Origin: Chitinophagales bacterium 33-2
GTDB lineage: Bacteria > Bacteroidota > Bacteroidia > Chitinophagales > Chitinophagaceae
Length of the DNA: 32,464 nt
Reading direction: 5' to 3'
NCBI GenBank assembly: GCA_002050435.1
Contig: MWYV01000040.1
Span: 1 to 32,464 of the forward strand
The position numbers and the translations under genes are program-made. How positions within the stretch are numbered: the first letter of the stretch is position 1; every line of letters starts with the position of its first letter. This document shows, piece by piece, positions 1-8,432 of the stretch. The notes beneath the pieces were generated by a model. It searched no databases. It was not told the origin of the DNA and was given only the letters and a program-made list of their open reading frames with translations.

Positions 1-537
1 TCATCATAGAATTCATTTTTGGGAATGGCAATGCTTAACCTGCATTTACCAAAACCAAGCGGCTCAACGATCTTCACCGCTTTGTTCTTTTCATATAACA
101 CATTTTCAAAAGCATGGGGTCTGGCTGGATTACGTGTTGGTATGGCCATGGCATCGGAACCGATCATACAGTTATTCAATAAGATCAGGCCTCCGTTCAA
201 TATCAGTTCCAACAGCCAGCAGATGGTGATTCAGGCACTCGACCATCTTGCCGATGTGAATACCATGATACTTGAAACAATTGAATTACGCGATCAGCTT
301 ATAATTGATTTAAAGGAAGTGAAAGTAGTTGAACAGGTGTATCCCAGTGATGCAAATTTTCTTCTGGTAAAGTGTAAAGATGCGCGCGCTGTTTATGAAC
401 ACTTGAAGGAGCATGGCATTCTTGTTTCTGATAAAAGCAGGATGAAGGGTTGTGAGAATTGTTTGCGCATGAGTATTGGTACAGCATCAGAAAACAAAGA
501 ACTGGTTGAAATTTTAAAAGCATATAACAAAGCATGA
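1..537 (+). CDS. hisC: Histidinol-phosphate aminotransferase, 3' part, damaged near the window edge
   Basis: PLP-dependent transamination of imidazole-acetol phosphate to histidinol phosphate, cytoplasmic. From about position 103 the frame reads TFSKAWGLAGLRVGMAMA, the fold-type I aminotransferase motif with the PLP lysine, and continues to a normal HisC C-terminus (LRMSIGTASENKELVEILKAY). Upstream of about 100 the open frame (no ATG before 25, in-frame TAG at 7-9) does not look like HisC. A HisC-like stretch (TKTKRLNDLHRF) lies instead in the frame starting at position 3, which is broken by TAA at 36-38 and 96-98. So there is at least one stop and one frameshift in the first 100 bases. This is either low-quality sequence at a contig end or a real lesion. 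The gene overlaps hisB by ATGA. Identity of the 3' part is certain; intactness is not. Confidence 0.85.
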
Positions 538-1709
538 TGGAAATTAAAAAGAAAAGAATTTTATTTATTGATCGCGATGGTACTATGATCCAGGAATTCC
601 CACCATTGTACCAGATCGATGCATTTGAAAAAGTCATTTTCTATCCGCTGGTTTTTAAATACCTGGGACGCATTGCAGAAGAACTGGATTATATACTTGT
701 TTTGGTTTCCAACCAGGATGGTCTGGGTACCCCAAAATTTACCGAGGAGCAGTTCTGGCCAGCTCACAACCTGGTCATGCAAACATTTCAAAGCGAAGGC
801 ATTGTTTTTAAAGAAGAACTGATCGACCGTTCCATGCCCGAAGACCTTCTTCCAACAAGAAAACCAGGCATTGGCATGTTTGGAAATTATATAAACAATC
901 CCGATTATGATATTCCTGGATCCTATGTTATTGGCGACAGGATCACTGATGTGCAGTTGGCCAAAAATCTGAATTGTAAAGCCATCTGGATCAAAACTAA
1001 TCCTGAGCTAGGGAAGGCCGAAATCAGTGACCTGCAGGACAACCTGGATAAGGTGATTGCACTGGAAACAAAAGACTGGAAAGAAATTTATGAATTCCTA
1101 AAACGAACAGACAGAAAGGTTTTGCATGAAAGAAAAACGGCTGAAACCCGGATCAGCATTGAATTAAATCCTGATGGTTGGGGAAATGCGGAGATTAAAA
1201 CCGGGATTGGATTCTTTGACCACATGCTGGAGCAGATTGCCAGGCATGGAATGATGGACCTTAAAATTAAAGCCACTGGCGATCTGCACCAGCCGCCTGC
1301 GCTGATTGGCGTGGATGAGCACCATACGATTGAAGATGTAGGGATCGCCCTGGGTGAAGCATTTTTAAAAGCCCTGGGGAATAAAAAAGGAATTGAAAGA
1401 TATGGTTTTGCACTTCCTATGGATGAATCCGCTGCTGAGGTACTGATCGATTTTGGCGGCAGGAGTTGGATGGTCTGGAATGCAGATTTCCGCAGGGAAA
1501 AAATAGGTGAAATGCCCACCGAAATGTTTTATCATTTTTTCAGATCTTTTTCAGAAGCAGCACGTTGTAACCTGCATATCCATTGTTCAGGGGAAAATGA
1601 GCACCATAAAATTGAAGCCATCTTTAAGGCCTTTGCAAAAGCATTAAAAATGGCATGTAAAAAAGACCCGCTGAAAGCCATGCTGCCTTCTACAAAAGGA
1701 TTGTTGTAA
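534..1709 (+). CDS. hisB: Bifunctional histidinol-phosphatase / imidazoleglycerol-phosphate dehydratase
   Basis: Two-domain enzyme catalysing IGP dehydration and histidinol-phosphate dephosphorylation. The N-terminal HAD phosphatase domain (about residues 5-165) carries the nucleophile motif FIDRDGTM (D13, D15), the VSNQDG loop and the GDRITD motif. The C-terminal IGPD domain (about 200-391) shows TGIGFFDHMLEQIARHG, DEHHTIEDVGIALGEA and a second metal-binding segment NLHIHCSGENEHHKIEAIFKAFAKAL. The length of 391 aa fits the fused form. It starts in an ATGA overlap with hisC; a second ATG three bases downstream is equally possible. It is the last his gene before an interruption: the distal his genes appear 8.3 kb later, behind trpA. 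Confidence 0.97.
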   Translation: MMEIKKKRILFIDRDGTMIQEFPPLYQIDAFEKVIFYPLVFKYLGRIAEELDYILVLVSNQDGLGTPKFTEEQFWPAHNLVMQTFQSEGIVFKEELIDRSMPEDLLPTRKPGIGMFGNYINNPDYDIPGSYVIGDRITDVQLAKNLNCKAIWIKTNPELGKAEISDLQDNLDKVIALETKDWKEIYEFLKRTDRKVLHERKTAETRISIELNPDGWGNAEIKTGIGFFDHMLEQIARHGMMDLKIKATGDLHQPPALIGVDEHHTIEDVGIALGEAFLKALGNKKGIERYGFALPMDESAAEVLIDFGGRSWMVWNADFRREKIGEMPTEMFYHFFRSFSEAARCNLHIHCSGENEHHKIEAIFKAFAKALKMACKKDPLKAMLPSTKGLL

Positions 1710-1767
1710 GCCTGCTCATTTGGCACAATTGTTACTCTTAATAGTTGTGTACTTTAAATGTGGGCTT

Positions 1768-2157
1768 ATGAAAGCAATAATATTGAGTATCGCAACTTTA
1801 TTTCTTTTTGGATTCAAAGGCGATCATGTAGAGACAGTAAATGGATTATGGACAGGCATTTACAGAGTGGATGAGACCAAGGAACCTGTTGTGGTTAAAT
1901 TTGAAGAAGGTAACCAGGTAGAAATTTATTGTGGTCCGGTTGAAGAGGCTAATAAATGTATGGGTACTTACAAACTTCAGGGTGATTCGCTGCTCATATT
2001 TACTTATACCAGCCTTGAAGGAAGTGTGATTACAATGAAGGGAAGTATTAATAAACGCAAAACCTATGTCGACGGCCACTGGCAAACTGAAGACAAGGCT
2101 GGCGGCAGCTTTTATATCAGGAAAGAAAAGATCCGGGAACTATTTATACATCCCTGA
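1768..2157 (+). CDS. Small secreted protein of unknown function
   Basis: A 129-aa protein whose start at 1768 gives a short basic N-terminus and a hydrophobic stretch (AIILSIATLFLFGF), consistent with a Sec signal peptide without a clear lipobox. The frame is open further upstream (to 1720) but that would bury the signal peptide. The mature part is rich in beta-strand-like segments (GLWTGIYRVDE, VVKFEEGNQVEIYCG, CMGTYKLQGDSLLIFTYTS, GHWQTEDKAGGSFYIRK), resembling small lipocalin-like or beta-barrel stress proteins, but I do not recognise the family with certainty. Two cysteines (in IYCG and NKCMG) could form a disulfide. It lies 58 nt behind hisB on the same strand. Confidence 0.7.
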   Translation: MKAIILSIATLFLFGFKGDHVETVNGLWTGIYRVDETKEPVVVKFEEGNQVEIYCGPVEEANKCMGTYKLQGDSLLIFTYTSLEGSVITMKGSINKRKTYVDGHWQTEDKAGGSFYIRKEKIRELFIHP

Positions 2158-2269
2158 AATCTCTCAACAGATTTTCATCATGAGTGGTACGCAAATACGC
2201 AGCGTTTCGTTCATGATTTTTTGTTTTATGGTAAATATGAAACTAAGCACCAGTTAAACTATTCTTCAC

Positions 2270-2560
2270 CTAACTTTCCTGCAACACATCCCGGAACTCT
2301 GGCTTTTTATCAATCACGGATTTGGCAAACGAACAAAGCGGGATCAGTTTTAATTTTTGCGAACGTGCATAGTCCACAACAGCCTGCACAAGTTGTAAAC
2401 CAATGTTTTGACCGCGTAATTCATCGTCCACCTCGGTGTGTTCAATAAGGATATTGCCATCAACCTGTATTGAATAGGTGATCTCTGCAAGAATTTCTTC
2501 AGCCTCCCCCGAAATAAAAAAAACGCCTTTGGAATCCTCATGTCGGTGTTGAATAAGCAT
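2270..2560 (-). CDS. Small GNAT-fold N-acetyltransferase (YidJ/NATD1-like)
   Basis: A 96-aa protein with the compact single-domain GNAT layout: a substrate strand (ITYSIQVDGNILIEHTEVDDELRGQNIGLQLVQAVVDYARSQ; the acetyl-CoA-binding Q/RxxGxG/A-like turn is RGQNIG), then KLIPLCSFAKSVIDKKPEF. Size and pattern match the short acetyltransferase family (PF14542 type), whose substrates are mostly unknown. It is transcribed away from trpE, and its start lies about 28 nt from the -33 box of the trp promoter, so the two promoters are back to back. It is the only reverse-strand gene in the first 13.8 kb and marks the break between the his and trp blocks. Confidence 0.85.
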   Translation of the reverse strand: MLIQHRHEDSKGVFFISGEAEEILAEITYSIQVDGNILIEHTEVDDELRGQNIGLQLVQAVVDYARSQKLKLIPLCSFAKSVIDKKPEFRDVLQES

Positions 2561-2587
2561 GTCAATGTGTTAAAAGGTAAAATAATA

Positions 2588-2619
2588 TTTGTCCAAATCC
2601 CATGCCCTTTGCATATTTG
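2588..2619 (+). promoter_or_regulatory. Bacteroidota-type promoter of the trp-his operon
   Basis: A -33 box TTTG at 2588-2591 and a -7 box CATATTTG at 2612-2619 (one mismatch to TAnnTTTG) are separated by exactly 20 nt, the usual spacing for the Bacteroidota primary sigma factor. Transcription would start around 2624-2627, that is at or just before the ATG of the leader peptide, so the leader may be translated from a nearly leaderless mRNA. The call rests on spacing and consensus only. Confidence 0.55.
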
Positions 2620-2626
2620 CACTGGA

Positions 2627-2683
2627 ATGAATCAGTTAATAAACAAACATTGGTGGTGGCATACAAACTCTCCCGGGGTTTAG
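2627..2683 (+). CDS. trpL: trp operon leader peptide (HWWWH)
   Basis: An 18-codon ORF, MNQLINKHWWWHTNSPGV, ending in TAG. It contains three consecutive TGG codons (2651-2659) flanked on each side by a CAT His codon (2648-2650 and 2660-2662). It is positioned right after the promoter and 75 nt before trpE. Its last codons and stop (2674-2685) form the 5' arm of a predicted antiterminator. This is the classical design of a translation-controlled attenuator: ribosome stalling at Trp codons leaves the antiterminator strand free. The His codons could add a histidine signal, which would make sense because hisHAF-IE are downstream. Confidence 0.85.
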   Translation: MNQLINKHWWWHTNSPGV

Positions 2684-2724
2684 TAAGGCTATTGCTATAG
2701 TTTTATTTATCATATTGAACCCCG
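2674..2724 (+). promoter_or_regulatory. Antiterminator of the trp attenuator
   Basis: Segment 2674-2685 (CGGGGTTTAGTA) can pair with 2713-2724 (TATTGAACCCCG) over 12 contiguous positions including two G-U pairs. The core CGGGGTT at 2674-2680 is an exact copy of the 3' arm of the terminator at 2729-2735, so the two hairpins are mutually exclusive. A ribosome at the leader stop codon would cover 2674-2680 and allow termination. A ribosome stalled at the Trp codons, or at the second His codon, would leave it just free. Confidence 0.8.
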
Positions 2725-2740
2725 CATGCGGGGTTTTTTT
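2718..2740 (+). terminator. Attenuator terminator before trpE
   Basis: The perfect palindrome AACCCCGCATGCGGGGTT (2718-2735) gives a 7-bp GC-rich stem with a CATG loop, followed by a run of seven T (2734-2740). It sits between the leader stop codon and the trpE start, 19 nt upstream of trpE, so it can only be an attenuator for the operon rather than the end of a gene. Confidence 0.92.
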
Positions 2741-2758
2741 ATTTAATGATGAGAAGCA

Positions 2759-4192
2759 ATGAAAAAAATTAAGATCAGGACCAATGTTTCGAGAGGGCTA
2801 GCGGATATTTTTACCCCCGTTGGCATCTACCTGCGTTTGAGAGACAGGTTCAGAGATACCATCTTACTGGAAAGCACCGATAGTCATGCTTCTGAAAACA
2901 GCTATTCTTTTATAGGCATCAACGCGATCGGTGGAATTGAAGTACATGAGGACCTTTCAGCAGAGATAAAATATCCTGGAAGAGAAGCCGAAAAGAAAAT
3001 GCTGAAAGCAAAGAACGACCTGGAGAAAATGCTGTTGAATTATATGGAGGTTTTCGAAACAGAGCCCCAGGGCAATGAAGCTGCATTGGCGCAGGGATTG
3101 TATGGCTATTTCAGTTTTGACGCGATACCTTTTTTCGAATCTGTTTCTTTTCGTAAAAAAGGAAATGGTGAAAATGGAATTCCTGTGCTCCGTTACCGTC
3201 TTTACCAGTATATCATTGCCATTAATCATTACAAAGATGAATTGCTTATCCTGGAAAACAACATTGAAGGAATTGAATCAGAAGTAGCGATCGTTGAAGC
3301 CCTGATCCGTAGTAAAGATGTTCCTGTTTATCCTTTTCATGTAACATCGCCGGAGCATTCGGGTATGGATGATGCTGCCTTTATTGAAAATGTAAAAAGA
3401 GGTATTCAAAGTTGTTTGCGCGGTGATGTATTCCAGGTAGTGTTAAGCAGGCAATACAGCCAGGCTTTCCAGGGTGATGATTTTAATGTATACCGCGCAT
3501 TAAGGTATATTAATCCCTCGCCCTATTTATTTTATTTTGATTATGGTGATTATAAACTAATGGGATCATCCCCTGAATCGCAGCTGTTGATCAAAAACGG
3601 AAAAGCTGTTTTAAATCCAATAGCAGGAACCTTTCCGCGCAGCCATAATGAAGCGGAAGATCTGTTGCAGGCGGAAGCATTGCAGTCCAATCCGAAAGAA
3701 AATGCAGAACATGTAATGCTTGTAGACCTGGCACGCAATGATCTTTCAAAGATCTGCACGGATGTGCAGGTGCAGGCTTTTAGGGAAGTACGGTTTTACT
3801 CCCATGTGATTCACCTGGTAAGTGAGGTAACAGGTAAGGTGGCTGCAGATACAAATCCATTTAATATATTGTTCCAGACTTTTCCTGCCGGAACATTAAG
3901 TGGCGCCCCTAAATTCAGGGCACTGCAACTGATCGACGAACTGGAAAATGAAAAACGAAGTTTTTATGGCGGAGCCATCGGTTTTGTGGGTTTTAATGGA
4001 AGTGTGAATCATGCTATCATGATCCGTAGTCTGTTGTGCAGGAACAACCAGCTCATTTACCAGGCGGGTGCCGGCATCGTTGCTGCAAGTGATCCCGATA
4101 CAGAAAGGAAAGAAGTGGGCAATAAACTGGCAGCCTTAAAAAAAGCCATCAGCATGGCAGGATCTATTCACTCAACACTTAAAACGGTTTAA
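2759..4192 (+). CDS. trpE: Anthranilate synthase component I
   Basis: Converts chorismate plus ammonia (from TrpG) to anthranilate. At 477 aa it has the usual length. The N-terminal LLES motif (about residues 36-39, ILLESTDSHASENSYSFIG) is the Trp-binding feedback-inhibition site of TrpE enzymes, so this copy is probably Trp-sensitive. The catalytic C-terminal chorismate-binding domain shows VFQVVLSRQYS, NPSPYLFYFDYGDYKLMGSSPE, PIAGTFPR, NAEHVMLVDLARNDLS and PAGTLSGAPKFRALQLIDELE. It is the first structural gene after the attenuator, and its stop codon touches the trpG start. Confidence 0.98.
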   Translation: MKKIKIRTNVSRGLADIFTPVGIYLRLRDRFRDTILLESTDSHASENSYSFIGINAIGGIEVHEDLSAEIKYPGREAEKKMLKAKNDLEKMLLNYMEVFETEPQGNEAALAQGLYGYFSFDAIPFFESVSFRKKGNGENGIPVLRYRLYQYIIAINHYKDELLILENNIEGIESEVAIVEALIRSKDVPVYPFHVTSPEHSGMDDAAFIENVKRGIQSCLRGDVFQVVLSRQYSQAFQGDDFNVYRALRYINPSPYLFYFDYGDYKLMGSSPESQLLIKNGKAVLNPIAGTFPRSHNEAEDLLQAEALQSNPKENAEHVMLVDLARNDLSKICTDVQVQAFREVRFYSHVIHLVSEVTGKVAADTNPFNILFQTFPAGTLSGAPKFRALQLIDELENEKRSFYGGAIGFVGFNGSVNHAIMIRSLLCRNNQLIYQAGAGIVAASDPDTERKEVGNKLAALKKAISMAGSIHSTLKTV

Positions 4193-4792
4193 ATGCGCGT
4201 GCTTGTTTTTGACAATTATGATTCTTTTACTTACAACCTGGTACACCTGATACAAAAAGTTGCAGATGCACAGATTGATGTATTCCGGAACGATGAAATT
4301 CCACTGGAAAAAGTAAAGGATTATGACAAGATCCTGCTTTCTCCCGGACCAGGTATTCCATCCGAAGCAGGTTTATTATTGCCATTAGTGCGGGAATATG
4401 CATCTACTAAATCAATATTAGGGATCTGCCTTGGGCACCAGGCAATAGGGGAGGCCTTTAATGGAAAGATCATCAATATTCCAAACGTTTTTCACGGGGT
4501 GGCCACACCGGTTTCTATTCATTCGGATGATGGAAATACGCTTCCGGTCTATGCTTCCAGAAAGGGGTTATTTAAATCACTACCGCAAAGTTTTCCTGCA
4601 GGTCGCTACCATAGCTGGGTGATCAGTGAAGAAGATTTTCCGGAAGACCTCCAGGTAACTGCCAGAGATGCCAGCGGGTTGATCATGGCTGTGGAACATA
4701 AAAATTTTGATGTACAGGGATTACAATTTCATCCTGAAAGCGTGCTGACTCCCGACGGAGAAACAATTTTAAAAAACTGGTTCAAACAATAA
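4193..4792 (+). CDS. trpG: Anthranilate synthase component II (glutamine amidotransferase)
   Basis: Class I glutamine amidotransferase that supplies ammonia to TrpE; 199 aa. The catalytic Cys is in GICLGHQAIGE (C79), with the His-Glu pair in QFHPESVLTPDGE. The oxyanion-type SPGPGIPSEAG segment is also present. The start codon follows the trpE stop directly (TAAATG), indicating translational coupling. It is a separate gene and not fused to trpD, unlike in enterobacteria. Folate synthesis might share this subunit (pabA role), which cannot be told from the sequence. Confidence 0.97.
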   Translation: MRVLVFDNYDSFTYNLVHLIQKVADAQIDVFRNDEIPLEKVKDYDKILLSPGPGIPSEAGLLLPLVREYASTKSILGICLGHQAIGEAFNGKIINIPNVFHGVATPVSIHSDDGNTLPVYASRKGLFKSLPQSFPAGRYHSWVISEEDFPEDLQVTARDASGLIMAVEHKNFDVQGLQFHPESVLTPDGETILKNWFKQ

Positions 4793-4793
4793 T

Positions 4794-5786
4794 ATGAAGA
4801 AGATCCTTGAAAAATTATTTGAACACAAAACGCTTACTGCCGAAGACTGCCGGCAGATCATGCTGAATATTTCCAATGGTAACTATAACCAGGTGGAGAT
4901 CGCATCTTTCATAACAGTTTACCTTATGCGAAGCATAACTATTGAAGAACTGGAGGGCTTTCGCGATGGTTTACTGGAACTGGCGCTGGATGCAGACCTC
5001 GAAACTTACAATGTGCTGGATGTGGTTGGCACAGGTGGTGATGGCAAAAACACATTTAATATTTCAACGCTTGCCTGTTTTATCCTGGCAGGTGCTGGTC
5101 AGAAGATGGCAAAACATGGTAACTATGGTGCCAGTTCAGGCATAGGGGCTTCCAATGTAATGGAAACATTAGGATATAAATTTAAAACAACACCCGATGC
5201 CCTCAGGAAAGAACTGGACACGGCTTCGATTACTTACCTGCATGCGCCACTTTTTCATCCTGCATTAAAAACAGTAGCGGGTATAAGAAAGGATCTTGGT
5301 TTCCGTACCTTTTTTAATATGCTGGGCCCACTGGTCAACCCGGCAAAACCTGCTTTCCAACTGATTGGGGTTTACAATCCCGAAATGGCCAGGATCTATA
5401 GTTACATTTTACAGAAAACCGGGAAGCCTTTCACCATTATTCATGGATTGGATGGTTATGATGAGATCTCTTTGACGGCAGATACAAAAGTCATCAATAA
5501 AAATGGTGAACGTATTTATGGTGCACCTGAATTAGGTAAACGCACTGTGTCACCTGCAGATATCTCCGGTGGCAACACCGTAAACACTGCTGCAAAAATT
5601 TTTATTCAAATATTGAAAGGTGAAGGAACGTGGGCACAAAATGCTGTGGTGTTTGCAAATGCAGCTATGGCCTTACATGGTGCAGGCATTTACAGCGATT
5701 ATAATGAAGCCTATTATGCTGCTGTGGAAAGTCTTGAAAGCGGTAATGCATACACATCTTTTAAAAAACTGATGGAACTCCAATGA
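4794..5786 (+). CDS. trpD: Anthranilate phosphoribosyltransferase
   Basis: Transfers the phosphoribosyl group of PRPP to anthranilate. The 330-aa protein has the PRPP-binding DVVGTGGDGKNTFNIST motif (about residue 78 on), KHGNYGASSGIGASNVMETLG, and the conserved RKDLGFRTFFNMLGPLVNPAKP segment. One base separates it from trpG, and it overlaps trpC by ATGA. PRPP is also the starting substrate of the his pathway whose genes are at the end of this operon. Confidence 0.98.
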   Translation: MKKILEKLFEHKTLTAEDCRQIMLNISNGNYNQVEIASFITVYLMRSITIEELEGFRDGLLELALDADLETYNVLDVVGTGGDGKNTFNISTLACFILAGAGQKMAKHGNYGASSGIGASNVMETLGYKFKTTPDALRKELDTASITYLHAPLFHPALKTVAGIRKDLGFRTFFNMLGPLVNPAKPAFQLIGVYNPEMARIYSYILQKTGKPFTIIHGLDGYDEISLTADTKVINKNGERIYGAPELGKRTVSPADISGGNTVNTAAKIFIQILKGEGTWAQNAVVFANAAMALHGAGIYSDYNEAYYAAVESLESGNAYTSFKKLMELQ

Positions 5787-6559
5787 ATATTCTTGAGGAA
5801 ATAGTGGCCGCTAAAAAAAAGGAAGTTGCGCGGCGAAAAAAAGACTGGCCAGTGAATCAACTGGAAAAAGAACGTTTTTTTCAAAGAAAAACGCTTTCCC
5901 TTGCCAAATCGGTGCGAGATGAAAAGAAAACTTCCATCATTGCAGAATACAAAAGAAGGTCGCCCTCAAAAGGGATCATTAACAACAGAAACAGTGTGGA
6001 AGCCGTAACCCGTGCCTATGCTGCTTATGGTGCTTCAGGAATATCTGTTCTTACAGACCTTAAATTTTTTGGCGGTTCACTCGATGACCTGGTAAGTGCC
6101 AGGGACAACACAGTTCCGCTTTTGCGAAAAGAGTTTATTATTGATGAATACCAGGTGCTGGAAGCAAGAGCATTTGGTGCAGATGCCATTTTGCTGATTG
6201 CTGCATGTTTGAGCCCGCACCAGGTGAAAACATTTTCAGCACTTGCAGTTTCACTGAAAATGGAAGTGCTGCTTGAACTCCATGATGAACAGGAATTGAA
6301 CCATTTGTGTGAACATGTTGCATTGGTGGGTATCAACAACAGGAACCTGAAAGATTTTACAGTGAACCTGGATCATTCCCTGCGGATGGTTGAAAACATC
6401 GGGAACGACCATGTGAAAATCGCAGAAAGTGGCATGAATAGCGTCGAAGATGTGCATTATCTGAAAAAAGGCGGCTTCGATGGGTTCCTTATCGGAGAAT
6501 ATTTTATGAAGCAGGAAAACCCAATGATGGCATTTAAAAACTTTTCATACGATTTATAA
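5783..6559 (+). CDS. trpC: Indole-3-glycerol phosphate synthase
   Basis: (beta/alpha)8-barrel enzyme that ring-closes CdRP to indole-glycerol phosphate. The catalytic-lysine region is IIAEYKRRSPSKG, followed by ISVLTDLKFFGGSLDDL, LLRKEFIIDEYQVLEARAFGADAILLIAACL, VGINNRNLKDF and IAESGMNSVEDV; all are core IGPS motifs. The length of 258 aa is typical, and it is not fused to TrpF. It starts in an ATGA overlap with trpD and shares one base with trpF (TAATG). Confidence 0.98.
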   Translation: MNILEEIVAAKKKEVARRKKDWPVNQLEKERFFQRKTLSLAKSVRDEKKTSIIAEYKRRSPSKGIINNRNSVEAVTRAYAAYGASGISVLTDLKFFGGSLDDLVSARDNTVPLLRKEFIIDEYQVLEARAFGADAILLIAACLSPHQVKTFSALAVSLKMEVLLELHDEQELNHLCEHVALVGINNRNLKDFTVNLDHSLRMVENIGNDHVKIAESGMNSVEDVHYLKKGGFDGFLIGEYFMKQENPMMAFKNFSYDL

Positions 6560-7218
6560 TGAAGATCAAGGTTTGCGGAATGAAAATACCGGAACAGGTG
6601 AACGACTTACAGGAGTTGGTCGCCGATTATGCTGGACTGATCTTCTATCCCTTATCTGCAAGGTGTGTGGATTTCAACAATACGGAACTTCGAAAAAACA
6701 TGCTTGCATTATCAATTAAAAAGATCGGTGTATTTGTAAATGAAACCCCGGAGCAGGTAATCGATATTTCACGCGCATTTGGAATTCAAATGGTGCAGTT
6801 GCATGGTCATGAATCAGTAGATACCTGCAGGCAAATTCGTGCATCTTTTCCATTGATAAAAGCATTTCGCATCAATGCCACAGATGATGTTGATCAAATG
6901 GTAGCTCAATATATGGAAAGCGCGGATTATTTTTTATTTGATACCGGAAATAATGACCATTATGGCGGAACGGGAAAAAAATTCGACTGGCACTTACTGA
7001 AGAATGCGCATATTGGAAAACCATTTTTTCTAAGTGGCGGCATTGGCCCGGGCGATGTGGAAGCCTTAAAAAAATTTACACATCCTTTTTTGTTTGGTAT
7101 TGATATCAATAGCCGTTTTGAAATTGCACCCGGTGAGAAAAACATAAAATCACTATCACTTTTTATAAACGCCATAAAAGCAAAAGCTGGCGGAAATCAT
7201 TATAAATCTGAATTATGA
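6559..7218 (+). CDS. trpF: Phosphoribosylanthranilate isomerase
   Basis: Amadori rearrangement of PRA to CdRP. The 219-aa barrel protein begins MKIKVCGMK with the general-base Cys in the CGMK motif; the general acid lies in [21 protein letters not shown]. The phosphate-binding end is [14 protein letters not shown] followed by GIDINSRFE. It shares one base with trpC and overlaps trpB by ATGA. The C-terminus carries a short lysine-rich tail beyond the barrel, of no known meaning. Confidence 0.97.
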   Translation: MKIKVCGMKIPEQVNDLQELVADYAGLIFYPLSARCVDFNNTELRKNMLALSIKKIGVFVNETPEQVIDISRAFGIQMVQLHGHESVDTCRQIRASFPLIKAFRINATDDVDQMVAQYMESADYFLFDTGNNDHYGGTGKKFDWHLLKNAHIGKPFFLSGGIGPGDVEALKKFTHPFLFGIDINSRFEIAPGEKNIKSLSLFINAIKAKAGGNHYKSEL

Positions 7219-8429
7219 ATGGGGAAAAAGCTGCAAATCTGCTTAAGGAATTTCAACCCGATGAAAATGGTTTTTACGGAAGGTATGGCGGTGCTTTTAT
7301 ACCTGAAATGTTGTACGCCAATATTGAACAGCTTAAATCAAGGTACCTGGATATTATTGCGGGTGCTGCATTTAAGAAAGAATATTTTTCATTGCTTAAA
7401 GATTATGTTGGAAGGCCCACACCCTTATACCTTGCGCAGCGGCTTAGTGCGCACTTTGGCGCTTCCGTATTTTTAAAACGTGAAGATCTTTGTCATACCG
7501 GTGCACACAAGATCAACAATACCATTGGACAAATCCTGCTTGCCGGGCATCTTGGTAAAAAAAGGATCATTGCAGAAACAGGTGCCGGGCAGCATGGCGT
7601 GGCAACTGCTACTGTATGTGCATTAAAAGGTTTGCAATGCGTGGTGTACATGGGCGAAAAAGATATGGCGCGGCAGGCGCCTAATGTGGCGCGGATGAAA
7701 ATGCTTGGTGCGGAAGTCATACCTGTTATGAGTGGAAGCAAAACATTAAAAGATGCAACGAATGAAGCAATTCGCGACTGGATTGGAAATGCAAAAGACA
7801 CTTATTATTTAATTGGAAGTGTGGTGGGTCCGCATCCCTACCCGGATATGGTGGCAAGATTTCAAAGCATTATTTCCGATGAAATCAGGAAGCAGTTGCA
7901 TGAACAAACTGGTACTTCATTGCCTGATTATGTTCTGGCCTGTGTTGGTGGCGGCTCGAATGCTGCAGGTGCTTTTTACCATTTTCTCGATGATCGGCAG
8001 GTGCAACTCATTGCTGTGGAAGCCGCCGGACATGGAATCACCTCTGGTAAATCCGCTGCAACCACTCAACTGGGCACCGATGGCATCCTGCACGGCAGCC
8101 GGAGCCTGGTAATGCAAACAGAGGATGGACAGGTTGTGGAACCACACAGCATTTCTGCTGGTTTGGATTATCCGGGCATTGGTCCTTTGCATGCACATTT
8201 GTTTGAAACAGGTAGGGCAAAGTTTTTACATGCCACCGATACCGAGTCAGTAGCAGCCTGTATCCAGCTTGCCCGGATGGAGGGAATTATTCCGGCACTG
8301 GAATCCGGTCACGCACTTGCAGCGCTGGCACAACTGCAATTGAAGTCCACAGATAAAGTAGTAATTTGTTTGAGTGGAAGAGGTGATAAAGACATGGAGA
8401 ATTTTGCTTTGGAAATGCTTAATACGTAA
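7215..8429 (+). CDS. trpB: Tryptophan synthase beta chain
   Basis: PLP enzyme joining indole and serine; 404 aa, TrpB1 type. K99 in [15 protein letters not shown] is the PLP lysine. [33 protein letters not shown] and the glycine-rich phosphate loop [12 protein letters not shown] are all present, as are GLDYPGIGP and [11 protein letters not shown]. It is unusual that trpA does not follow directly: two unrelated small genes (8433-9231) come between the partners of the synthase complex. Confidence 0.98.
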   Translation: MNGEKAANLLKEFQPDENGFYGRYGGAFIPEMLYANIEQLKSRYLDIIAGAAFKKEYFSLLKDYVGRPTPLYLAQRLSAHFGASVFLKREDLCHTGAHKINNTIGQILLAGHLGKKRIIAETGAGQHGVATATVCALKGLQCVVYMGEKDMARQAPNVARMKMLGAEVIPVMSGSKTLKDATNEAIRDWIGNAKDTYYLIGSVVGPHPYPDMVARFQSIISDEIRKQLHEQTGTSLPDYVLACVGGGSNAAGAFYHFLDDRQVQLIAVEAAGHGITSGKSAATTQLGTDGILHGSRSLVMQTEDGQVVEPHSISAGLDYPGIGPLHAHLFETGRAKFLHATDTESVAACIQLARMEGIIPALESGHALAALAQLQLKSTDKVVICLSGRGDKDMENFALEMLNT

Positions 8430-8432
8430 ACG

